DNA from: Paraprevotella sp.
GTDB taxonomy: Bacteria > Bacteroidota > Bacteroidia > Bacteroidales > Bacteroidaceae
Reading direction: 5' to 3'
NCBI GenBank assembly: GCA_017425765.1
Contig: JAFOXE010000073.1
Span: 1-5,323 of the forward strand
DNA length: 5,323 bases
The notes beneath the pieces were generated by a model. The model ran no database searches and had not been told where the DNA came from. It was given only the letters and a program-made list of their open reading frames with translations. The position numbers were made by a program, and so were the translations under genes. This document shows positions 1-5,323 of this stretch, piece by piece. Each line of letters begins with the position of its first letter. Within the stretch, counting starts at the first letter, position 1.

Positions 1-197
1 CGTTTGGTGAACACTTGCATGGCTGCCAATTCTTCGTCTTCAAGGTCGAAAATATAGTCCACTTCGCGCTTGGGGATTACAAGGGTGTGACCTTTCACCA
101 AGGGATTGATGTCGAGGAAGGCGTAGAATCGATCGTCCTCGGCGCACTTATAGCTGGGAATCTCTCCGGCTACTATTTTGCTGAAAATGGTGGCCAT
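1..197 (-). CDS. HIT-family (histidine triad) nucleotide-binding hydrolase, N-terminal part, cut by window edge
   Basis: The first 65 residues are visible, starting MATIFSKIVAGEIPSYKCAE and continuing through FLDINPLVKGHTLVIPKR. This is the typical N-terminal half of the HIT/HINT family: IFxKIxxGEIP, then a short strand, then the GHTLVIPK strand. Family members are small cytoplasmic dimers that hydrolyse purine nucleoside phosphoramidates or related nucleotides. The defining HxHxH catalytic motif would lie beyond the left edge, so catalytic competence cannot be judged. The ATG at 197 begins 7 nt after the greA stop codon, with no obvious Shine-Dalgarno sequence, which suggests co-transcription and perhaps translational coupling with greA. 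The family call is firm; the exact substrate and subfamily are unknown. Confidence 0.92.
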   Translation of the reverse strand, partial: MATIFSKIVAGEIPSYKCAEDDRFYAFLDINPLVKGHTLVIPKREVDYIFDLEDEELAAMQVFTK

Positions 198-204
198 AGT
201 GCAA

Positions 205-672
205 TTATTCGAACGAGATGTTAAGGATTTCAAGGTTGATAAGACCTTGAGGAATCTTGATTTCAACTATATCACCTACCTTTTTGCCTAAAAGACCTTG
301 AGCAATTGGTGTCTGTACCGAAATCTTGCCTTCGCGGAGGTTTGCCTCTGTTTCGGGTACAATGGTGTACGACATGTTCATGCCGTTCTTTACGTTTTTC
401 ATCTCTACCTTGGAGAGAATCTGAACAGTATCTGTCTTTAACTTGCTGGTATCAATAATCTTGGCATCGGCAATGATTGCCTTAAGTTGATTGATTTTGA
501 TTTCCAACATACTTTGATGTTCTTTAGCGGCATCGTATTCTGCGTTCTCGCTCAAATCGCCTTTGTCACGAGCTTCGGCAATGGCTGCTGAGGCGGCCGG
601 ACGTTCGATGGTTTCCATTTCTTTGAGTTGTGCTACGAGTTTGTCGTATCCCTCTTGTGACATATAAGCCAT
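205..672 (-). CDS. greA: Transcription elongation factor GreA
   Basis: This is a complete 155-residue protein of normal GreA length. GreA binds the secondary channel of RNA polymerase and stimulates cleavage of the backtracked transcript 3' end. Residues 1 to about 76 form the N-terminal coiled coil. Its tip carries GDLSENAEYDAAKE, where D39 and E42 correspond to the acidic tip residues D41 and E44 of E. coli GreA. Residues from about 80 form the FKBP-like C-terminal domain, with the family motif TPIAQGLLGKKVGD at 121-134. The start at 672 (MAYMSQEGYDKL) is supported by an AGGAG ribosome binding site 8 nt upstream. A second in-frame ATG at 663 is less well placed. The HIT gene follows 7 nt downstream. 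A promoter and a strong leader hairpin lie upstream, so premature termination in the leader may control expression (inferred). Confidence 0.98.
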   Translation of the reverse strand: MAYMSQEGYDKLVAQLKEMETIERPAASAAIAEARDKGDLSENAEYDAAKEHQSMLEIKINQLKAIIADAKIIDTSKLKTDTVQILSKVEMKNVKNGMNMSYTIVPETEANLREGKISVQTPIAQGLLGKKVGDIVEIKIPQGLINLEILNISFE

Positions 673-680
673 ATTTGTTT

Positions 681-685
681 CTCCT
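681..685 (-). promoter_or_regulatory. Ribosome binding site of greA
   Basis: The minus strand reads AAGGAGA with the AGGAG core 8 nt before the ATG at 672. It is the only strong Shine-Dalgarno sequence I see in the window; the HIT, lipoprotein and pnp starts lack one. It fixes the greA start at 672 rather than 663. Confidence 0.85.
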
Positions 686-720
686 TATGTTTTTATTGTT
701 ATTTTCTTAGCGCTTACACA

Positions 721-760
721 AAAACAAAAGAATCCCAGCATGGCATGCCGGAACCCTTTT
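721..760 (-). terminator. Hairpin plus U-rich tract in the greA leader (attenuator-like)
   Basis: Minus-strand RNA contains AAAAGGGTTCCGGCATG (760 to 744) and CATGCTGGGATTCTTTT (742 to 726). These arms pair over their full length as 13 Watson-Crick and 4 G-U pairs. Opening the innermost three pairs gives a realistic 14-bp stem with a 7-nt loop. The tract after the stem reads CUUUUGUUUUUGUGU, as in an intrinsic terminator interrupted by one G. On the plus strand the four wobbles become A-C mismatches, so the structure favours minus-strand RNA. It lies downstream of the predicted greA promoter and upstream of its RBS, so it would act as a leader attenuator. It may also end transcripts of the lipoprotein gene, which has no other clear terminator. 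Termination itself is inferred. Confidence 0.7.
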
Positions 761-777
761 TCAAATATCTTCTTGTA

Positions 778-809
778 CAAAGATAGGCTCTTATCTTTTA
801 ATTGGCAAA
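778..809 (-). promoter_or_regulatory. Bacteroidetes-type promoter of greA
   Basis: On the minus strand TTTG (809 to 806) is followed after 20 nt by TATCTTTG (785 to 778). This matches the Bacteroidetes primary sigma factor pattern of a -33 TTTG and a -7 TAnnTTTG about 19-23 nt apart. Transcription would start near 773, giving a leader of about 100 nt to the greA ATG that includes the hairpin at 726-760. A perfect 7-bp inverted repeat (AAAGATA 779-785, TATCTTT 792-798) overlaps the -7 box. Confidence 0.75.
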
Positions 810-844
810 TGTTTTTGCATTTTTTTGTGATTTAGCCTACTTGC

Positions 845-1993
845 TTATAGTAATTCTTCTATTGCTTTCTTAAGGTTGGGGATATTCTCGGAACGTGCTT
901 TCAGCTCGCAATTGCGATCGATAAGGAAATAGCTAGGCAGAGTGCGAAGTTGGTATAGTCCGACGTTGATAGAGCGAATTCCTTCGGGGTCAAATACGCA
1001 TATCCATGGAAGATTTTGGCATGAGGTTTTCCAATAATGCTCATTAGGGTCAAACGATACCTGGTAGATTTCAAAGCCTCGGTGTCGATAGGTTTCGTAC
1101 AACTCGCGCATTTGCATGATTCGTTCCTTGGAATTGGGTGAAGAATAGGCGGTGAAATCAAGCATCACAACTTTGCCTTTGAGATCAGAAAGACGACGGT
1201 CGGTGCCTTGAATATCTCTTAGATCAATGTCGATGATGCCAGTGTTTTGTATCTTTGAGGAGTCAATTTCTAATTCCCACTGACGTTTAGGACGGGAGTT
1301 TTTCATGCCTTGTATGGCTATGTTGTGTAGATTTTGGGTACGCTTTGCTTCGGGATACTTTTCGTCCCAGGCTGTACCAACCGCCATGATGAAGCGTACA
1401 TCGTTCCAATTGCTGACGGGATTGAACAACAAGGTACTACCGATGGATTGGAATAAGGCGAAATACGATGCAGCAGAGGAAGGATTGCGAAGAATGTAGT
1501 TTACCTTGATGTGGTTTTTGTATTCGTCTATAAGTCGTTTGGCTTCAGATTCGCGCTCAGAAACGGTGAGGTTGGTATTGGCGCTTACGGCAACAACATC
1601 TTGTTGCAGCTCTACTAATTTTCGACTAAGGTTTTGTATGTCGGTACAGTTTTTTGACCCCTCGACGGTATAATTCAAACTTAACTGTGGCATAGAACCT
1701 TTTATGGTGAGTACTTCGGTGGAGTCAACCGATAGATTGATAACTTGATTGTTGATGCGAAGACGATAAAATTCAGGACATAAAGGGCGTTGGTCATAGA
1801 ATGTGAAGGCGCCTTTTTTATCTAATTGTAGGGAGTCGATACAACGAAGTCCATCGATGGCCAGATGCTCAAAATAAAGCATACTGTCCGATGCATTTTC
1901 GATGTGACCTGTAACGGAAAAACGATTGGAACGCTCGGTGCACGAAATGCATACGACCATTAAATATAGCAGATATAGTATAATTTTCTTCAT
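845..1993 (-). CDS. DUF4369-type / thioredoxin-like lipoprotein lacking the CXXC active site
   Basis: From the ATG at 1993 this is a 382-residue exported protein. It starts MKKIILYLLYLMVVCISC, a signal peptide with Cys18 as probable lipid attachment site; the lipobox is atypical, with Cys at -3. Residues about 25-100 resemble the beta-rich DUF4369 domain of Bacteroidetes thiol-disulfide-type proteins (VTGHIENA, then LDKKGAFTF). About 105-235 is mainly helical. About 250-382 is thioredoxin-like: LKGKVVMLDFTAYSSPNS, then GFEIYQVSFDPNEHYW, then the cis-Pro strand LRTLPSYFLIDR (Pro353). The usual WCxxC is replaced by SSPNS, with Ser285 and Ser288 at the cysteine positions, so disulfide chemistry is not expected. 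The frame extends to an ATG at 2071, but a -7 box lies inside that extension and the hydrophobic signal starts at 1993. The ATG at 2002 (385 residues) is a close alternative. It is probably a periplasm-facing membrane lipoprotein; its partner is unknown. Confidence 0.85.
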   Translation of the reverse strand: MKKIILYLLYLMVVCISCTERSNRFSVTGHIENASDSMLYFEHLAIDGLRCIDSLQLDKKGAFTFYDQRPLCPEFYRLRINNQVINLSVDSTEVLTIKGSMPQLSLNYTVEGSKNCTDIQNLSRKLVELQQDVVAVSANTNLTVSERESEAKRLIDEYKNHIKVNYILRNPSSAASYFALFQSIGSTLLFNPVSNWNDVRFIMAVGTAWDEKYPEAKRTQNLHNIAIQGMKNSRPKRQWELEIDSSKIQNTGIIDIDLRDIQGTDRRLSDLKGKVVMLDFTAYSSPNSKERIMQMRELYETYRHRGFEIYQVSFDPNEHYWKTSCQNLPWICVFDPEGIRSINVGLYQLRTLPSYFLIDRNCELKARSENIPNLKKAIEELL

Positions 1994-2017
1994 AAATTCC
2001 ATGTTGTTGTGTTCATG

Positions 2018-2025
2018 CAAAGATA
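2018..2025 (-). promoter_or_regulatory. -7 promoter element of the lipoprotein gene
   Basis: The minus strand reads TATCTTTG here, a perfect TAnnTTTG. I see no TTTG at the expected -33 distance, so the promoter is only half supported. Transcription would start near 2012, about 10 nt before the ATG at 2002 and 19 nt before the ATG at 1993. The 5' untranslated region would therefore be very short and the upstream in-frame ATG at 2071 excluded. Confidence 0.55.
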
Positions 2026-2076
2026 CGCTCTTTTTGTTGAAAATAGGGGGAGAGTATGGGTAATTTAGCAAAATAC

Positions 2077-2099
2077 CACAAAAACCTGTACTTTTTGTG
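2077..2099. repeat. Perfect 8-bp inverted repeat in the divergent intergenic region
   Basis: CACAAAAA (2077-2084) and TTTTTGTG (2092-2099) are exact reverse complements separated by the 7-nt spacer CCTGTAC. The repeat lies between the divergent promoters of the lipoprotein gene and pnp, in a region with no gene. Its form fits a binding site for a dimeric regulator, but AT-rich intergenic DNA can produce such arms by chance and no regulator gene is adjacent. Confidence 0.4.
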
Positions 2100-2131
2100 C
2101 ACTCTACACCTTATTAATAAATAATAATGAT

Positions 2132-2139
2132 TACCTTTG
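2132..2139 (+). promoter_or_regulatory. -7 promoter element of pnp
   Basis: TACCTTTG matches TAnnTTTG exactly and would start transcription near 2144, about 30 nt before the pnp ATG. The stretch upstream is AT-rich (TTATTAATAAATAATAATGA) with no TTTG at the -33 spacing, so the upstream half is weak. The leader is too short to hold a long autoregulatory stem-loop like the one RNase III cuts in E. coli pnp. Confidence 0.55.
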
Positions 2140-2174
2140 CTTTGTTTTATAGACGAATTTTATAGAGTATTTAG

Positions 2175-4403
2175 ATGAACGTAATTAAGAAGACAGTCGA
2201 ATTGCCTGATGGAAGAACCATCAGCATCGAGACCGGGAAATTGGCGAAGCAAGCCGACGGAGCTGTGCTACTCACCATGGGTAACACTGTACTCTTGGCC
2301 ACTGTTTGTGCCGCAAAAGATGCAGTTCCCGGAACAGATTTTATGCCCTTACAAGTAGAGTATCGTGAAAAGTTTGCCGCAGCAGGTAGATTCCCCGGTG
2401 GATTTACAAAACGCGAGGGCAAGGCATCGGACAACGAAATCTTGACTTGCCGTTTGGTAGACCGTGCTCTACGTCCTTTGTTCCCAAGCGATTTTCATGC
2501 TGAGGTATATGTAAATGTAATATTGTATTCTGCCGACGGTGTTGATATGCCGGATGCTTTGGCTGGTTTTGCCGCTTCTGCAGCTTTGGCAGTATCAGAT
2601 ATTCCTTTCGATGGTCCTATCTCTGAGGTTCGTGTGGCTCGTATTAACGGTGAGTATATCGTGAACCCGACCTTCGCTCAGCTGGAAGAAGCTGATATGG
2701 ATATCATGGTAGGTGCAACAGCCGAGAACATCATGATGGTGGAAGGCGAAATGAAAGAGGTTAGCGAACAAGATTTGTTGGAAGCTCTTAAGGTTGCACA
2801 CGATGCTATTAAGCCAATGTGCCAATTGCAAGTTGAACTTTCTAAGGAGGTTGGTAAGGATGTGAAGCGTACTTACTGCCACGAGATTAACGATGAGCAA
2901 TTGCGCGAAGAGTGTAAGGCTGCTTGCTATGATAAGGCTTATGCAATTGCGCAGGAAGGTAGTCGTGACAAGCATGCACGTGAAGAAGCTTTCATGCAGA
3001 TTCGTGAGGAGTACAAGTTGGCATACGCTGAGGCTCATGCAGATATGAGTGAAGACGAATTGGCAGAAAAGAATGCCTTAATCGATCGCTATTATCACGA
3101 TGTAGAGCGTGATGCTATGCGTCGTTGCGTTTTGGACGAGGGAAAACGTTTGGATGGTCGTGCTACAACAGATATTCGTCCTATTTGGTGCGAGGTTAAT
3201 CCGCTCCCAGGACCTCACGGTTCTTCTATTTTTACTCGTGGCGAAACCCAATCTCTTTCTACTTGTACATTAGGAACTAAGTTGGATGAAAAGACCGTTG
3301 ACGATGTGTTGGATCAAAGCAAGATGCGTTTCTTGTTGCACTACAATTTCCCACCGTTCTCAACAGGTGAGGCAAAGGCACAACGCGGTGTAGGTCGTCG
3401 CGAAATTGGTCATGGTCACTTGGCATGGCGCGCTTTGAAGGGTCAAATTCCTGCAGATTATCCATATACAGTACGTCTTGTTTCTGATATTTTGGAATCA
3501 AATGGTTCTTCTTCTATGGCCACTGTTTGTGCCGGAACATTGGCGTTGATGGATGCCGGTGTGCCCATCTCTGCTCCTGTAAGTGGTATTGCAATGGGTC
3601 TTATCAAGAACCCGGGAGAAGAAAAGTATGCAGTACTTTCTGATATCTTGGGCGACGAGGATCACTTGGGAGATATGGACTTCAAGACCACAGGTACAAT
3701 GAAGGGTTTGACCGCTACGCAAATGGATATCAAATGCGACGGTTTGAGCTATGAGATTTTGGAGAAGGCTTTGATGCAAGCAAAGCAAGCTCGTGAACAC
3801 ATTTTGGGTAAGATTACAGAATGTATGGCTGAGCCTCGTCCGGAATTGAAACCGCACGTTCCGCGTATTGAACAAATCACTATACCTAAGGAGTTTATTG
3901 GCGCCGTAATCGGTCCTGGTGGAAAGATTATTCAAGGAATCCAAGAAGAAACCGGTGCTGTGGTAACCATTGAGGAAACCGATGGTGTAGGTGTGGTTCA
4001 GGTAAGCGGTGCAAACAAGGGTATCATCGATGCTGCTTTGTTGAAGATAAAGGCTATTGTGGCTATTCCTGAAGTAGGTGAAACCTACGAAGGTACTGTA
4101 CGTAGCATTATGCCTTACGGAGCATTCGTGGAATTCATGCCTGGTAAGGATGGCTTGCTTCACATCTCGGAGATTGACTGGAAGCGTCTTGAAACTGTTG
4201 AAGAGGCAGGCTTGAAGGAAGGCGACAAGATTACCGTGAAGTTGATAGAGATTGATCCTAAGACTGGTAAGTTTAAGTTATCTCGTCGCGTATTGATGGA
4301 GAAACCAGAAGGTTACGTAGAGCGTCCTGCTCGTCGTGAACGCCCCGAGAGAGGTGAACGTCGCGAGCGTCGTCCTCGTCAAGAGGAGAATAGTGCAGAG
4401 TAA
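2175..4403 (+). CDS. pnp: Polyribonucleotide nucleotidyltransferase (polynucleotide phosphorylase, PNPase)
   Basis: This is a complete 742-residue cytoplasmic PNPase. It degrades RNA 3' to 5' using phosphate, releasing nucleoside diphosphates, and can also add 3' tails. Domain order is canonical: first RNase PH-like domain (about 5-145, with [15 protein letters not shown] at 71-85), all-helical linker (about 240-325), second RNase PH-like domain (about 330-550), KH (about 567-625, GPGG loop at 580-583) and S1 (about 635-706). The catalytic core is intact: SNGSSSM at 442-448 for phosphate binding, and [12 protein letters not shown] at 493-504, where D496, D502 and K504 match E. coli D486, D492 and K494. 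The tail (717-735) is arginine-rich. The ATG at 2175 gives the expected family N terminus; no clear Shine-Dalgarno precedes it. It appears monocistronic, with its own -7 box and a terminator just after the stop. Confidence 0.99.
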   Translation: MNVIKKTVELPDGRTISIETGKLAKQADGAVLLTMGNTVLLATVCAAKDAVPGTDFMPLQVEYREKFAAAGRFPGGFTKREGKASDNEILTCRLVDRALRPLFPSDFHAEVYVNVILYSADGVDMPDALAGFAASAALAVSDIPFDGPISEVRVARINGEYIVNPTFAQLEEADMDIMVGATAENIMMVEGEMKEVSEQDLLEALKVAHDAIKPMCQLQVELSKEVGKDVKRTYCHEINDEQLREECKAACYDKAYAIAQEGSRDKHAREEAFMQIREEYKLAYAEAHADMSEDELAEKNALIDRYYHDVERDAMRRCVLDEGKRLDGRATTDIRPIWCEVNPLPGPHGSSIFTRGETQSLSTCTLGTKLDEKTVDDVLDQSKMRFLLHYNFPPFSTGEAKAQRGVGRREIGHGHLAWRALKGQIPADYPYTVRLVSDILESNGSSSMATVCAGTLALMDAGVPISAPVSGIAMGLIKNPGEEKYAVLSDILGDEDHLGDMDFKTTGTMKGLTATQMDIKCDGLSYEILEKALMQAKQAREHILGKITECMAEPRPELKPHVPRIEQITIPKEFIGAVIGPGGKIIQGIQEETGAVVTIEETDGVGVVQVSGANKGIIDAALLKIKAIVAIPEVGETYEGTVRSIMPYGAFVEFMPGKDGLLHISEIDWKRLETVEEAGLKEGDKITVKLIEIDPKTGKFKLSRRVLMEKPEGYVERPARRERPERGERRERRPRQEENSAE

Positions 4404-4424
4404 TTCTATGCTCATAGATACGAT

Positions 4425-4455
4425 AGAGGCCGGAGTTTATCCGGCCTCTTTTTTT
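4425..4455 (+). terminator. Intrinsic terminator of pnp
   Basis: A perfect 9-bp GC-rich stem, AGAGGCCGG (4425-4433) with CCGGCCTCT (4441-4449), encloses a 7-nt loop and runs into seven T residues (4449-4455). It begins 21 nt after the pnp stop codon. On the minus strand the stem is not followed by a T tract, so it is not expected to terminate the convergent LamG-protein gene, for which I see no clear terminator. Confidence 0.93.
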
Positions 4456-4521
4456 GTATACATATGGATATAAGTTGTAGAATACAAGAATGCATTAACG
4501 TTGTGCAGTAAAGCTTGCCTT

Positions 4522-5323
4522 TTAGTAGATAACCTTTTTGCCGTTGATGATGTATATTCCTTTTGTAGGGCGGTGTACTCTACGTCCGGACAAGTCGTGT
4601 ATAATAGGTATAGTTTGTGCCGGAGTTTTGGCCTTGATTTCTTGTATGCTTGTTCCACCTATGCCTATGGTAAAGTCTGTAACTCGGTTGCTCATGGTGC
4701 TTAGGGCACGTACATCCGTTGAAGAAAGCATTCGGTCATATACCATCAAATCGTCCATATACACTTCGGCCGAACCCCAAAATGACCCGTAGCCCATATA
4801 TAAATAAGGCGCAGTTTTCAAGAAACTAACAACGCTTTCGTACTCAAAATCCGTGGCCTTATTGCCGGCGCTAGATGCAAAGTTCATATTTGTTTTCCAT
4901 GCACCATTTACATATAGTTTGAAGCCCGAGGTCACCGAAAACGTAAGTGTTACCAATGTCCATTGCCCCACGGGGATGTAGTTGCAAATGCTTGTGTTCG
5001 GATAGTTTATGTCAAAATAATTTCCTGCTCCGTCGTTGTAACCGATGTACGAATTTCCGGTCATATATAAACGACTACCTTGTCCTGCAGGATTGGCTGC
5101 ATTGTAGAAACTCCATAGCGCATCCCATCCATTGTCGTCGGCGCGCTTTACCCATAATGAAAGTGTAAAGCCTTCAATATTTTTAATGCCGTATAATGGG
5201 TTTGGGAAACGTGTGTAGCTGGATGTATTTGCACTTGGGTAGCCAAAATATTGATGAATAACTTTGCCAAATCGTTCGTTGTCTTTTTCTAACGTAGGCT
5301 TCTTCCCGTTTGTTTGTCTAAAC
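4522..5323 (-). CDS. LamG/concanavalin A-like domain protein with Bacteroidales C-terminal tail, 5' end outside window
   Basis: The frame stays open from the right edge to the TAA at 4522, giving the last 266 residues of a longer protein; the Met at 5064 is internal. In-window residues about 25-205 look like a LamG-type jelly-roll of the kind found in carbohydrate- or surface-binding modules: EGFTLSLWVKR, WTLVTLTFS near 121, FKLYVNG near 134-140, and DDLMVYDRMLSSTDVRAL near 190-207. That last segment is the usual closing strand and helix of LamG-like folds. A linker leads to a short tail at about 238-266, HDLSGRRVHRPTKGIYIINGKKV, widespread at the C termini of exported Prevotella and Bacteroides proteins. 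It is probably secreted or cell-surface, but the signal peptide and any catalytic domain lie outside the window. The fold call is good; the ligand is unknown. It is convergent with pnp. Confidence 0.85.
   Translation of the reverse strand, partial: FRQTNGKKPTLEKDNERFGKVIHQYFGYPSANTSSYTRFPNPLYGIKNIEGFTLSLWVKRADDNGWDALWSFYNAANPAGQGSRLYMTGNSYIGYNDGAGNYFDINYPNTSICNYIPVGQWTLVTLTFSVTSGFKLYVNGAWKTNMNFASSAGNKATDFEYESVVSFLKTAPYLYMGYGSFWGSAEVYMDDLMVYDRMLSSTDVRALSTMSNRVTDFTIGIGGTSIQEIKAKTPAQTIPIIHDLSGRRVHRPTKGIYIINGKKVIY

Noticed and set aside
807..822. AAATG/CATTT repeat as a terminator for the lipoprotein gene
   Set aside because: The stem is five mostly A-T pairs with no U tract on the minus strand, so it is unlikely to terminate transcription.
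2094..2097. TTTG as the -33 box of pnp
   Set aside because: It is 34 nt from the TACCTTTG element, well beyond the 19-23 nt spacing.
2595..3038. Open frame of 147 codons on the minus strand inside pnp
   Set aside because: It is antisense to the first RNase PH domain and helical linker of PNPase; its hydrophobic, cysteine-containing composition is what reverse reading of the pnp codons gives.
3498..4163. Open frame of 221 codons on the minus strand inside pnp
   Set aside because: It lies antisense to the conserved second RNase PH, KH and S1 region of pnp, has no RBS or promoter, and its translation resembles no family I know. It is a shadow frame.
4405..4418. Inverted repeat TCTATG-CT-CATAGA just after the pnp stop
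   Set aside because: The 2-nt loop forces a stem of only about five AT-rich pairs, and the true terminator follows immediately; it is too weak to call.
4437..4704. Small open frames on both strands between pnp and the LamG-protein gene
   Set aside because: They run across the pnp terminator or lie within the LamG-protein coding region in other frames, with no RBS or recognisable product.
1..5323. Mobile element, CRISPR array, tRNA/rRNA or defence cassette
   Set aside because: I saw no transposase or integrase, no spaced direct repeats, no cloverleaf and no defence-type protein; the gene content is mainly housekeeping plus two envelope or secreted proteins.

Overview
This window looks like ordinary chromosome from a member of the Bacteroidales, probably Prevotella-like. 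Three things point there. Promoters match the Bacteroidetes -7 pattern TAnnTTTG. One gene encodes a lipoprotein pairing a DUF4369-type domain with a thioredoxin-like domain. The LamG-like protein ends in the DLSGRRV...KGIYIINGKKV tail common in Prevotella and Bacteroides exported proteins. The genus is an inference.

Layout. The left part (1-1993) is read on the minus strand. In transcription order it holds a DUF4369/thioredoxin-like lipoprotein gene (1993 to 845), then greA (672 to 205), then, 7 nt later, the 5' end of a HIT-family gene that runs off the left edge. greA has a good promoter, a strong hairpin in its leader and a clear ribosome binding site. The intergenic region 1994-2174 is divergent. 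It holds one promoter for the lipoprotein gene, one for pnp, and a perfect 8-bp inverted repeat between them. pnp (2175-4403, plus strand) is complete and ends in a textbook intrinsic terminator. The right part (4522-5323, minus strand) is the C-terminal 266 residues of a LamG-like surface or secreted protein, convergent with pnp and cut by the right edge.

The genes do not form one pathway. pnp (RNA decay) and greA (rescue of backtracked RNA polymerase) are housekeeping RNA-metabolism genes. greA and the HIT gene are probably co-transcribed. The lipoprotein is probably an envelope protein whose thioredoxin-like domain has lost both active-site cysteines.

I found no mobile element, CRISPR array, tRNA, rRNA or defence system, and nothing I would call a new system. 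The best leads are the attenuator-like hairpin in the greA leader, the palindromes at the promoters, and the redox-dead thioredoxin domain.
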